A stretch of 64,000 nt of DNA from Bacillus pseudomycoides DSM 12442. GTDB lineage: Bacteria; Bacillota; Bacilli; Bacillales; Bacillaceae_G. Location: NCBI RefSeq assembly GCF_000161455.1, contig NZ_CM000745.1:4231519-4295518 (forward strand), read 5' to 3'. The notes below the pieces were generated by a model, which saw only the letters and a list, made by a program, of their open reading frames with translations, searched no databases and was not told the DNA's origin. The translations under genes and the position numbers were made by a program. Position 1 is the first letter of the stretch. Every line of letters begins with the position of its first letter. Of this stretch, positions 9,193 to 18,246 are shown piece by piece.

Positions 9193-9411
9193 ATGAACTA
9201 CAAATGATTTTTAGAAGTTTATAATCAAAGGCCTGACCAATTATATCGTCTATTCAAAGCACAAGGAAAAACAATTGAATCTCTCCTGCATAACTTCAAG
9301 TTGTTTCGAATCGTGTTTCGGCTCTTGAATTTCACATTTAAAAACTCTACAAATAGTCATAAACCACCTTCATCTGAGGGACTAGATAAACCGAAAGTGA
9401 AAAGAATATAA
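9193..9411 (+). pseudogene. IS66-family transposase (TnpC) N-terminal remnant
   Basis: After AGGAGGTAAAGTGT an ATG opens, but codon 5 is a stop. The same frame then reads QLYRLFKAQGKTIESL and NSTNSHKPPSSEGLDKPK before TAA at 9409. The NSxNSxKPPSS(D/E)G element is the hallmark of the IS66 transposase N-terminus. The catalytic part is absent. Confidence 0.75.
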
Positions 9412-10257
9412 TGGTTATATACGCTGGGTATAGATAAAGTTATGTTACAGCATGTTCATGAAAAATGTGGAACAGGTGCACAGAACTTTGCACTGACACG
9501 AAGCTTTTTAAGTACACTAAAAAAGAATTTATTTGTATCCATAAAATAAGTAATGAAAACAGGGAAAATAGAATCATTCGAAACATAGCCTACGAGTTAA
9601 TTTTGATATAATTATCTCTATTGGTATTGGAAGGAATCTGAGTAGTTACGCTTTTCACTTCGTATACATTTTGATAGAGAACATCATTAGCTAAAAGCGG
9701 GGGATCTCGACATTTCTTTGATCGTATGTATTTAATTGTTTGGTGTTTTTGTGAAAAATATAATAAATAATAGCGGCTTGATACTCCATTTTATGAATTT
9801 GGATGTAAATGGATTCGTAATTATAACCTACAGTTATTGTTTTGAATTATATAATACCTTAGAATGCTTAATTGAATTTTTAGTCAATAAGTGGAAGTAG
9901 CTCTATAATTATAACGAAAAGGGAATAAATTATGACATATAGTTAAGTTCGATAAGTCTATAAAAATGTTACTTCTTAGTTATCACAACGACGATGGAAT
10001 TAATGTCATTAATAGAAAAAATAGCTTCAAATCGTTAGATTGGTTTTAAATCTCTTGTAGGTCAAACAGGATACCTTGTCGTATAATAGTCATAAGGAGT
10101 TTTCCTTCAATATTAGAATTTATGTTAGACTTATTCATTTCGAAATTCTGGATAGATACTCCATCTTTTGTGCTTAGAAGATTTGAGCACATCATTCCCC
10201 AAATTATAGAATTGATTAAATGTTTATAAAATATAAAATTTTTTATAGGAGGTTAAC
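9412..10257. other. Decayed DNA after the IS66 relic
   Basis: The next frame still shows a trace compatible with the IS66 zinc-binding region (DKVMLQHVHEKCGTG, near 9430-9480). Beyond about 9550 I recognise nothing. The last 60 bp hold the promoter side of the Rok-like gene. Confidence 0.4.
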
Positions 10258-10731
10258 ATGTTTAATGAAAGAGAAGCTTTAAAAGTAAGGCTTGAACAGC
10301 TTGTTGAAATGGAAGAAAGAACTCGGAAAATGTTTCAAGAAGAAAGGAAAGAAATTTTTAACCGGCTAAGGGAGCTGGACAACCAGGATAGATTATCTAC
10401 TTATACAGTGGGGCATTCAGGTAAAATAGAGGATACCAAATATGAACAAATGTATAACTTAGATGAGGAGATTCAAGAGAGTTCGGAAAAAAATGAGTTT
10501 AGGAAAAAAGGGTATCACCAAAAAACATGGATTCTTAGAAATGTAGCTATAGATATACTGAAACAACATCAGGTAGCGATGCCGTTGAAGGAATTGAAGA
10601 AAGAAATTGAAACAGAAACTGGGGTAGAACTAAGCAATATTTCTTTATTTATGACAAATTTAATGAAGAAGGAAGATAATATTGTAAAAGCTACCCATGG
10701 ACAGTATATGTACGTAGAGGATAACAGTTAG
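10258..10731 (+). CDS. rok: Rok-like nucleoid-associated repressor/xenogeneic silencer
   Basis: 157 residues. The N-terminus MFNEREALKVRLEQL is almost that of B. subtilis Rok and forms the oligomerising coiled coil (about 1-45). A variable linker follows (about 46-90). The C-terminal winged-helix-like DNA-binding region (about 95-155: AIDILKQHQVAMPLKELKKEIE, then HGQYMYVE) also matches Rok. Rok binds AT-rich, horizontally acquired DNA and represses it. The protein is shorter than B. subtilis Rok (191) because the linker is shorter. A good AGGAGG ribosome site precedes the ATG. It lies in an AT-rich, IS-scarred island next to a biosynthetic operon, where silencing would be expected. Confidence 0.85.
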   Translation: MFNEREALKVRLEQLVEMEERTRKMFQEERKEIFNRLRELDNQDRLSTYTVGHSGKIEDTKYEQMYNLDEEIQESSEKNEFRKKGYHQKTWILRNVAIDILKQHQVAMPLKELKKEIETETGVELSNISLFMTNLMKKEDNIVKATHGQYMYVEDNS

Positions 10732-10767
10732 TACAATATTAATTGACTTGAATTTTTGACATTTACT

Positions 10768-11755
10768 TCAGTTTAAGTCAAGCCTACGTAGTACGGCCAG
10801 AGGTACCTGTGAAATTTCTTCAAAAAATGATTGTACCGCTTCTTTGATAGATGCTTGTGTTGGTGATGATGCCGTTTTTAACCATTTTCATAGCCGGTCG
10901 ATTGGATTTAAATTTGGTGAGTACAGTGGAAGAGAGACCAACATAAGTTGATGACGATGTTCTCGCATAAAAGCTTGAATGACCTTAAAATGGTTAATGT
11001 TCACATCACCTGTAATTATGAAAAAATTTTATTTTTGTACTTGTTTAATACATACTGAAGGACTGTTAAAAAATCTCCTTTTTTACATGAAGAAGCGACT
11101 CGGTGTACGAGTTCTCCTGTTTGTGCCCCCTCGGTATCAAAGATAGTCACACTGGCATGATACCCATAAGTTAGAATTTCTTTTTGTTTTCCAACTTCAT
11201 ATCAGGTCGCGTGTAGACTTTGATAAGCATTGGCAGGCATTTCATCCTGATACAAGAGTACTGTATTGTCGGTTAACAGTTTTTTTAGTTATAGGGGAGA
11301 TGCGGAAAAATGCTGTTTTTTCAAAGCGGCTTTGGCAAGCGTATAAGATGGCGTTTGTACCGAATTTTCAAACGCAATAACATGTGTAAAATTCCAGTTG
11401 CACTAATTTCAATATCGCAGGTGTGACGGATATACACTTTCAGAATTGGCAGAGTCCAAGATAGAGTTTTTCTTAGTTCATGATCATTTGATAAACTGAT
11501 AAGAATTGTTTCATTTAAGGAGTTTTTGGTGACCCTGATTAAGGAAACTTTTACGTTCGGGAGGGAGTGATTTTACGATCTAATAAAAAGGTCCGGTCCA
11601 CCTTCATTAAATCTCTTCACATATTTGGAAACGGACTGATGATGTATATTACAAATTTCATCTGCTTTTTTATCGGCTTTTCCTTCCATTATAATTTGCA
11701 CAACTCCAATTCTTGTTCGAAATTTGATGTTTTTCTCCGGTTTTTTAATTTTTAG
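10768..11755 (-). pseudogene. IS630-family transposase remnant
   Basis: The minus strand encodes, from the right end, the helix-turn-helix part (FRTRIGVVQIIMEGKADKKA, then HHQSVSKYVKRFNEGGPDL). Further on it encodes the DDE C-terminus (LPLYSPNLNPIDRL, stop in place of Trp, KWLK; then EAVQSFFEEISQVPLAVLRRL). Several stops and frameshifts break it. The order and length fit one nearly complete IS630-type gene that has decayed. No intact terminal repeats were identified. Confidence 0.78.
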
Positions 11756-12043
11756 ACACCCATTGATCTTGCACTTTCCGTATCTCTTTTCTTATCAAGC
11801 AGTATAGATAGTAACTGGAAAAAATTAGGTATAAGAAGATAGGAGAATTAGTCAGTTATATATAGTTTGAGAAATAAAGAGATTTAGTTGTTGAATATTA
11901 TGTAATTTAATCGGAAAATTTATAAAATTTTCCTTAAAAAGCTTGATAAATACAAATTATGTATAATTTTACTAATTTGTAAAAAAAGGATATTTAATAA
12001 TATATGATAAAATCAGTTTAAACGTATATTAGGGGAGAGTGCT
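11756..12043. other. AT-rich spacer upstream of the truncated Rok gene
   Basis: Very AT-rich, with TATGATAAAAT-like promoter material near 12003. No further feature seen. Confidence 0.4.
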
Positions 12044-12253
12044 ATGGAATTTAATGAAAGAAATGCTTTATTAATGAGACTTCAACAATTGGTTGAACAT
12101 GAAAAAAATCTGGTCGAACAGCTTAGAAACGAGAGGGAAATGATATTTACTAGATTAAATGAGATTGATGAGCTGGACTTCTACTACATGGAAGAGCCAG
12201 TTGCAGTAGAAAAAAGGGATTTTTTATTAGTTAAAGGCATCTATTTAAATTGA
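12044..12253 (+). CDS. Truncated Rok-like protein (N-terminal coiled coil only)
   Basis: 69 residues. MEFNERNALLMRLQQLVEHEK and LRNEREMIFTRLNEID match the N-terminal coiled coil of the Rok-like protein at 10258 and of B. subtilis Rok, but there is no DNA-binding domain. AGGGGAGAGTGCT precedes the ATG, so it looks translatable. I found no continuation of the missing half downstream, so it is either a degenerate duplicate or a short protein that could oligomerise with full-length Rok and interfere with it. The second reading is inference. Confidence 0.65.
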   Translation: MEFNERNALLMRLQQLVEHEKNLVEQLRNEREMIFTRLNEIDELDFYYMEEPVAVEKRDFLLVKGIYLN

Positions 12254-12432
12254 TTTTTACTCTTTATCTCATGTATGAAACATAATCCAAGTTTTAATGA
12301 GCCTTTTCCTTACATCTATATGAACCTGCAGAAAGTCGTTTGTTATAGGGTGGCTTTGTGTTTGCAAATCCTAAGATTATGCAAGCGAAGTCAATTCTTA
12401 TCTTTAAAGTGATTAAGAGGAGAATTCATAGT

Positions 12433-12864
12433 ATGAAAGTAAAGTTAAATTCAAATGATAATTTACTATTTTTAGCGTGGGCCACTGCAATTATTGCGAT
12501 GTTCGGAAGTTTATATTTTTCTGAAATCAGGCAGTATGAACCTTGCACCCTCTGCTGGTATCAGCGTATCGTAATGTATCCATTCACTGTACTTCTAGGA
12601 ATAGCAGTGATTAGGAAAGAGTATTGGATTAGTATCTATGCTAGTGTTTTATCTTTAATCGGTGGTGTTATATCTTTTTATCACTACCTTATACAAAATA
12701 TTTCTTTTTTCTCTGATAATTCTCCTTCCTGTGGAAGGATCCCTTGTAGTGGGAAATATATTAATTGGTTTGGTTTTATCACCATTCCATTCCTTGCATT
12801 AATAGCATTTATAATTATTTTCTTATGTACATACATAATTTATAAAAGATTAAAGGAGAAATAA
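12433..12864 (+). CDS. bdbC: DsbB/BdbC-type disulfide oxidoreductase (membrane)
   Basis: 143 residues with four membrane helices. Both redox pairs of the family are present: Cys38-Cys41 (EPCTLCWYQR) and Cys100-Cys105 (CGRIPC). BdbC passes electrons from a thiol-disulfide oxidase to menaquinone and so drives disulfide formation outside the cell. I chose ATG 12433, preceded by AGAGGAGAA, which gives the usual family N-terminus; a GTG at 12358 behind AGGGTGG is possible and would add 25 residues. The next gene, three bases on, is a thioredoxin-fold partner, as in the bdb pairs near bacteriocin genes such as sublancin. Confidence 0.9.
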   Translation: MKVKLNSNDNLLFLAWATAIIAMFGSLYFSEIRQYEPCTLCWYQRIVMYPFTVLLGIAVIRKEYWISIYASVLSLIGGVISFYHYLIQNISFFSDNSPSCGRIPCSGKYINWFGFITIPFLALIAFIIIFLCTYIIYKRLKEK

Positions 12865-12867
12865 AAA

Positions 12868-13335
12868 GTGAAGAAAGTGATAGTGTTTATTGTTCTAGTC
12901 GTGGCCATCTTCATTATAACTGCTTTTGTTTTTAATAAACAGCAAGCAGTTAAAGTAGAAAATAATCCTTTTGGCAAAGAAAAGCTTCATCCCGCCACTG
13001 TTGAACAGCTGGATGATTCCAATTACCAGAACCTTATCTTACCGGAAGAACTGAAAAAAGATTTAGAGAAAAACAAGGAACGCTTTGTCTACTTTTACAG
13101 CCCAACATGTTCTCACTGTAAGAAAACTACCCCTATTGTCACCCCATTAGCCAAAGACCTTAATGTTGATCTGGTTTTGTATAATGTTTTGGAATTTCAA
13201 GAAGGCTGGGATGATTATAAAATTAAAGAAACTCCTACCATTCTCTACTTTAAAGGAGGCAAAGAGATGGATAGAATAGAGGGAACTAAAAAAGAGGATG
13301 TTTTTAAGAAATGGTTTGAATCTAAATTAAACTGA
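12868..13335 (+). CDS. Membrane-anchored thioredoxin-fold protein, partner of BdbC
   Basis: 155 residues. An N-terminal signal anchor (about 3-22) is followed by a thioredoxin fold with the active site CSHC (Cys81, Cys84, in SPTCSHCKK) and the cis-proline in ETPTILYF (Pro123). It should act outside the membrane as a thiol-disulfide oxidoreductase. GTG start follows AAAGGAGAA and lies three bases after the bdbC-like stop, so the two are coupled. The synthetase starts 43 bp later, so this pair may be part of the biosynthetic operon, although nothing in the operon obviously needs disulfides. Confidence 0.85.
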   Translation: MKKVIVFIVLVVAIFIITAFVFNKQQAVKVENNPFGKEKLHPATVEQLDDSNYQNLILPEELKKDLEKNKERFVYFYSPTCSHCKKTTPIVTPLAKDLNVDLVLYNVLEFQEGWDDYKIKETPTILYFKGGKEMDRIEGTKKEDVFKKWFESKLN

Positions 13336-13378
13336 AATGCAGTTGAATAAAATTGTTCAAGTAGGAGGTTGAAAATGT

Positions 13379-16300
13379 ATGATAGAGATTAATGAAAATA
13401 AAATACCTTTAGCCATTTATCAACCTAAATTTAATTCTAATTATCAAGATGTTAAAACATTAACAGATATGCTTCTTAAGGCTGGTATGGATAGAAAAAA
13501 AGGTATTACATACATCCAAAAGGACGGCAATGAGTTGTTTTACAGTTATCAAGAATTATTAGAAGAATCTAAATGTATTTTAAATGGTCTTTATAAATTT
13601 GGGTTAGGACCTTCAAAAAGAGCTATTTTATTAGTAAATGAAATTGAAACATTTGTTCCTTTATTTTGGGCTTGTATTCTAGGAGGAATTACCCCTATAC
13701 CATTAAAGGCGCCTAATGAGTATCATAAGAAAAATGCGGATATATTAAAGTTATTTAATTGTTGGGAATTATTTGAAAAACCGGTGATTATAGCGGAGCA
13801 GGAAACAAAAGAAAAATTAAATGACTTGTTTAGTGAAGGGAAACACAAGGATTTTTTTGCCACATCCATTGCTGAATTGCGAAGTAATTTACCAACAGAA
13901 AATCTTTATAAGGCGACAGAGGAAGACGTTGCATTATATTTATTAACTTCTGGTACAACAGGAAAGCCGAAAGCAGCAGAATATAAACATAGTAATATTT
14001 GTTTTAATATTATATCTTCTGTAAATGTTATCCAGGCTACAAAGAATGAAGTAATTATGAATTGGATGCCATTATATCATGGGGCTAGTTTGTTTAATCA
14101 ACATATATTAGGGATGTATCTAGGATGTAACCAAGTACTTACTAGTATTGAATTCTTTTTAAATAAACCTTCTAATTGGCTTGAGTGGATAGATAAATGT
14201 AGAGTAAGTATTACATGGGCTCCTCCGTTTGCATTCACACTATTGAATGAACGTTCAGAAGATTTAGATAATAAAGAATGGGATTTTTCTTGTGTTAGAT
14301 ATATTTTTAGTGGTGGACAGTCTATTATATATGAAAAGATTCAAGCATTTTTTAGTTTAATGGATAGATATGATTTGAAAATTGATTGTTTCTGTCCTCA
14401 ATATGGAATGACTGAAGCTTGCGGCTCTATTACTTTTGGAGATAGTCAGTGGATATGGGATTATGTAGAAATAAATTCGTCATTAGGTACAATAGAACAT
14501 AAAAGTTTTAAATATCCAGATGTGAAGTGCTTGACAAACTTAGGAAGAAGCCTTCCGGGTTTACAAATTCGTATTGTTGATAAAGATGATCGATTAGTTA
14601 ATGAGAAAAAAATCGGTAGAATACAATTAAAAGGCCCCATGATTATAGATGGGTATTACTCTAATCTGGAGGGGAATTTAAAAAATTTTACACCTGATGG
14701 GTGGTTTAAAACTGGTGATATGGGTTTTTTATATCAAGGGAGATTAACATTAACTGGTCGTGAAAAAGATATTCTGATTATTAACGCTAAAAATTATTAT
14801 AATTATGAGGTTGAGTCTATCCTTGAAGAAGTATATGGGGTTGAACCAACATATTTAGCAGTAGGTGGAGTGCAAAATCATGAAGAAGAGAATGATCAGT
14901 TAATAATCTTCTTTACGCCAATGTGTTTTGAGTTGGAATTTATTGGTTATGTGATTGAAGATATTAAAAAACATATCACACGATACCTTGGAATACAGCC
15001 TACTCATGTTATTCCTATACAGAAAGATGAATTTCGGAAAACGGTGACGGGGAAAGTTCAGCGTTTAGGAATGATAGATGATTTCCAAAATGGTAAGTTT
15101 GACAGCGTTTTGAATGAAATTTCTGAATATCCTTTGAAGTTCACAGATGATTCATATTGTAATGAATTAATAACCATCGATTACTTTCCGAAAGAAGCTG
15201 TTTCACGTGCAAAAATGTATATCGAATTGAAGGAATTATTAAAAAAACAGTCTATTGATAATTTTCTTATTCAATTTAAACAGAAAGTTAATGCAGTCAA
15301 TAAGATCGACGGCGTATTAGAAAATCATAATAATGAAATGTTGTTTAAACTGAAAAAAGTTTGGGGGAAAGTATTAAACATTAGTGAAATTGGTTTGGAT
15401 GATCATTTCTTTCAAAGCGGTGGGGATTCATTAAGAGCATTTCAATTGGTTACGGCCTTGAATAAAGAACATGGAATTATAATTGGTATTAGTGATGTTT
15501 TTCAGCACCCGACATTAGAATCTTTATCAATGCTCGTGAATCAAAAGAGAAAAGTTGAAGCATTACAAGAAGCGTATCCGGTACCTCAATTAAGTAAGGA
15601 GAAATTTTATCCACTTAGCCCGTCTCAGGAAAGCCAATGGTTTGTCTATAAAACCAATCCCAATAGTCCAGTCTATACAACATCTTTTACTTTAAAATTT
15701 AAGGGGAAGTTATCTGTAGATAGTTTACAAAAAAGTATACAAGCAGTTATTGAGAGGCATGAAGCGTTAAGAGCAAGGTTTTGTATGATCGACAATGAAG
15801 TTCGACAATGGATAGATACATTCATTATTGAGCTACCAATCTTTGATCTATCTAACCCACTACAAATAGAAAAGGGACAAGTTATAAAAGAGCATATAGA
15901 GAACGAGATAAATACTCCATTCTGTTTAGAGTCTGAAAAATTGATACGAGTTAAATTGTTAAAATGTAAAGAAAAAGAACATATTTTGATAGTATCTATT
16001 CATCATATTGTAGTTGATGGTTGGTCAGCCGAAGTTTTAATTAATGAAATATTAGCAAACTACAAATCTTTTTGCCAACACGAATCATCTGATCTAGAAC
16101 CACTGCCTATAAAATATATAGACTATATTTTATGGCAAAATCGTTTCATTAATGAGAATAAAGACGGTTTTAGAAGACAGTTGCAATATTGGCTGGAAAA
16201 TTTATCTGGTACATTACCGATTTTAGCATTTCCGACTGATTATCCACGTCATTCACGTATTACTTATGATGGAAGAACAATAGAAAAAGTAGTAGAATCG

Positions 16301-16888
16301 GATTTAACTTTGAACCTATTAAAGGCTGCACAAAATTATCGAGTTACACCTTATGTACTTTTATTATCTCTATATGGCTTTCTAATTAGTAACTATACAA
16401 ATCAAACAGAAGTTGTAGTAGGAACTGTTATGTCAAATAGGACTCCTAATACTGAGAATTTGATTGGTTACTTGGCAAACTCTATAGCTTTGCGTCTAGA
16501 CTTATCTAATGAGTCAACATTAGAAGGATTAGTGGAGAGAGTAAAGAAAGTGGTCTTACAAGCTCAGGAACATCAACAAATCCCTTTAGAATTGTTAATT
16601 AAGGAGATAAAAGGGAAAGATCCAAGTTACACACCGATTTTTCAAACTGTATTTAATTATCAAAATAAATTTGATTACAAATACCAAACGGATGACCTTG
16701 ATATAGAGTTATCACTAGAGAACAATTTTACATCTAAATATGATTTACTACTTCATGTATATGAAGAAAAAGAAATGTATCGTTTAAAGTTAGAATATAA
16801 TACTACTTTATTCAATGAAGATACCATGCAAAATTTTATGCAACAGTATTGTAATTTATTGGAAAATATAGCTTTATATATTAATTAA
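13379..16888 (+). CDS. Acyl-AMP ligase, carrier protein and condensation domain fusion (NRPS-like)
   Basis: 1169 residues in three parts. About 1-560 is an AMP-forming ligase: P-loop LTSGTTGKPK, MPLYHGASLF, YGMTEACG, GWFKTGDMGFL and TGREKDILIINAKNYY. The last two and the overall pattern are closer to fatty-acyl-AMP ligases than to amino-acid adenylation domains. About 650-725 is a carrier domain with the phosphopantetheine serine in GGDSLRAF (Ser684). About 745-1165 is a condensation domain with an intact HHxxxDG (HHIVVDG, 875-881) and DYILWQ. There is no thioesterase or further module. A terminal condensation domain can release its product by joining the carrier-bound acyl group to a free amine, as VibH does. 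The decarboxylase at 18247 would make such an amine. Start ATG follows AGGAGG at 13363. Confidence 0.88.
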   Translation: MIEINENKIPLAIYQPKFNSNYQDVKTLTDMLLKAGMDRKKGITYIQKDGNELFYSYQELLEESKCILNGLYKFGLGPSKRAILLVNEIETFVPLFWACILGGITPIPLKAPNEYHKKNADILKLFNCWELFEKPVIIAEQETKEKLNDLFSEGKHKDFFATSIAELRSNLPTENLYKATEEDVALYLLTSGTTGKPKAAEYKHSNICFNIISSVNVIQATKNEVIMNWMPLYHGASLFNQHILGMYLGCNQVLTSIEFFLNKPSNWLEWIDKCRVSITWAPPFAFTLLNERSEDLDNKEWDFSCVRYIFSGGQSIIYEKIQAFFSLMDRYDLKIDCFCPQYGMTEACGSITFGDSQWIWDYVEINSSLGTIEHKSFKYPDVKCLTNLGRSLPGLQIRIVDKDDRLVNEKKIGRIQLKGPMIIDGYYSNLEGNLKNFTPDGWFKTGDMGFLYQGRLTLTGREKDILIINAKNYYNYEVESILEEVYGVEPTYLAVGGVQNHEEENDQLIIFFTPMCFELEFIGYVIEDIKKHITRYLGIQPTHVIPIQKDEFRKTVTGKVQRLGMIDDFQNGKFDSVLNEISEYPLKFTDDSYCNELITIDYFPKEAVSRAKMYIELKELLKKQSIDNFLIQFKQKVNAVNKIDGVLENHNNEMLFKLKKVWGKVLNISEIGLDDHFFQSGGDSLRAFQLVTALNKEHGIIIGISDVFQHPTLESLSMLVNQKRKVEALQEAYPVPQLSKEKFYPLSPSQESQWFVYKTNPNSPVYTTSFTLKFKGKLSVDSLQKSIQAVIERHEALRARFCMIDNEVRQWIDTFIIELPIFDLSNPLQIEKGQVIKEHIENEINTPFCLESEKLIRVKLLKCKEKEHILIVSIHHIVVDGWSAEVLINEILANYKSFCQHESSDLEPLPIKYIDYILWQNRFINENKDGFRRQLQYWLENLSGTLPILAFPTDYPRHSRITYDGRTIEKVVESDLTLNLLKAAQNYRVTPYVLLLSLYGFLISNYTNQTEVVVGTVMSNRTPNTENLIGYLANSIALRLDLSNESTLEGLVERVKKVVLQAQEHQQIPLELLIKEIKGKDPSYTPIFQTVFNYQNKFDYKYQTDDLDIELSLENNFTSKYDLLLHVYEEKEMYRLKLEYNTTLFNEDTMQNFMQQYCNLLENIALYIN

Positions 16889-16927
16889 TTTATGTAAATT
16901 ACATTACATTTAGAAGGAGAAGAATAT

Positions 16928-17257
16928 ATGAGTAATGAAAAGGAGATATTACCAGATTATGGGCTTGTTAAACCTATAACAATTCATCCTGATTCTAAAG
17001 TACCATATTCACTAAGTGCAGTATCTACTGATGAGGAATATGATCTTTACTTTCGTTTACAACGGAATGCATTAGATCTATTAGAATGGTCAAAAAGTTG
17101 TATAGATATATATGAAGATCACATTAAAGATTTAGAAGAAACTAATTTAACTGATAGGGAAAAATATGAAATAATAAAAGGTTGGGGAAATATTTTTCAA
17201 ATTGCTTTAGAGAATTGGATAAAAGCCTGTGAGAAAGAAAAGGGAGAAGAAAGATGA
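16928..17257 (+). CDS. Unrecognised 109-residue helical protein in the acyl-amine operon
   Basis: I do not recognise this protein. It is acidic, predicted mostly helical, with a proline-rich first 30 residues and no signal peptide or metal motif I can name. The helical part holds RLQRNALDLLEWSKSC. AGAAGGAGAAG precedes the ATG. Its last four bases overlap the next gene (ATGA), so the two products are probably made in equal amounts and may form a complex. It follows the synthetase by 39 bp. It could be an accessory subunit or tailoring-enzyme partner. Confidence 0.7.
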   Translation: MSNEKEILPDYGLVKPITIHPDSKVPYSLSAVSTDEEYDLYFRLQRNALDLLEWSKSCIDIYEDHIKDLEETNLTDREKYEIIKGWGNIFQIALENWIKACEKEKGEER

Positions 17258-17790
17258 CAACTAAGATTGATATTAATACAGCTTCGTATGAAAGAGCAGT
17301 ATTTCGTTGGAAACAAGGGCATCAAGTGTTCCATGTTATTTTGGTCTGTATGAATACACTATTAGATGATGCTGTAAAAGCAGTGGAATATAGAAAGCTT
17401 ATTAAGTTACAATCTATTCTTGGACGTCTTTCAGCTCTTTATGATGCGGCGACTGTTTCCATGAAGTATACTGTGAGTTTTCCAGTCGAATGTTATGAAG
17501 AGTTTATAAGGCCTTCTATGATGCCCCCTTTCCTGAGTCCAGGATTTAGTGGAACTCAAAACAAAGAACATAAAATTATGATAGAAGGGTTTAAAGAATT
17601 GCATGAAACCTTAGTAAATCATCTTGGTCCTAAGAGCGAATGGCCTGCTACTATAATAGAGTCTTGGGAAGAATTATCAAAGGCTCAAGTAAGGAATCGG
17701 AAGAATCATGGTTTCGTTTGTCGAGAGTTTGTAGATGATGGCGTTTCACTGCTTAAGGATTTTTATAAAAATAAAGAACATTTAAAATAA
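17254..17790 (+). CDS. Unrecognised 178-residue protein coupled to the preceding gene
   Basis: Not recognised. It looks helical, with AVFRWKQGHQVFHVILVCM and ILGRLSALYDAATVSMKYT, followed by a proline-rich loop (FIRPSMMPPFLSPGFSG) and a conserved-looking HETLVNHLGPKSEWPATI. Scattered His, Glu and Arg residues could form an active site, but I see no known signature. It overlaps the 109-residue gene by four bases, which argues for a two-protein unit. Its place between the synthetase and the decarboxylase suggests a tailoring or transfer step in the same pathway. Confidence 0.72.
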   Translation: MTTKIDINTASYERAVFRWKQGHQVFHVILVCMNTLLDDAVKAVEYRKLIKLQSILGRLSALYDAATVSMKYTVSFPVECYEEFIRPSMMPPFLSPGFSGTQNKEHKIMIEGFKELHETLVNHLGPKSEWPATIIESWEELSKAQVRNRKNHGFVCREFVDDGVSLLKDFYKNKEHLK

Positions 17791-17812
17791 ATTAAGGAAA
17801 GAAGGAATTGAA

Positions 17813-18160
17813 TTGATTACTGTAATGGAGACTTGGTATTTGAAATTAGAATTAAAGGATCAAGCAATTGAATTAATGCAACAAATGGATGATTTGTTAG
17901 GTCCAGCTGCACATGAACATCCTGGTTGGGCAGGGCATGCATCATTTTATCAAAATGATAGTGAATTGAACGAAATAAAAGTAATATATCCTTGGAAGAG
18001 TAAAGAGCTTCATATAGATTTAGTCAATCAAGAAGAAAAGTTATTAATTGAATTCAATCAAAATTATTGTGTCAAGCCGAGAGAAATACATTATTATCAT
18101 GAGTTAGAAGTCGAAGTTGAGCATGAACATGATAATCATCATTATCATGTTACTAAATAA
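17813..18160 (+). CDS. Small protein with His-rich tail, possibly dimeric alpha/beta barrel
   Basis: 115 residues from TTG 17813, seven bases after GAAGGAA; an in-frame ATG at 17825 is too far from the ribosome site. The body has a strand-helix-strand pattern (ETWYLKLELKDQAIELMQQM, HASFYQND, EIKVIYPW) that resembles small dimeric alpha/beta-barrel (ABM-like) proteins, but the match is weak. The C-terminus is His/Glu-rich (YYHELEVEVEHEHDNHHYHV) and could bind a metal. Same operon and strand as its neighbours. Function unknown. Confidence 0.65.
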   Translation: MITVMETWYLKLELKDQAIELMQQMDDLLGPAAHEHPGWAGHASFYQNDSELNEIKVIYPWKSKELHIDLVNQEEKLLIEFNQNYCVKPREIHYYHELEVEVEHEHDNHHYHVTK

Positions 18161-18246
18161 TATAAATAAGTAGCAATTTACTAGGTAATGTCAAGGGAGC
18201 GTTATCTATTAATCAAAATAAAGTAAATATTTAAGGAGGTTATAAT

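Noticed and set aside
11567..11755. A 62-codon plus-strand frame.
   Set aside because: It is the antisense of the IS630 N-terminal remnant, with no ribosome site.
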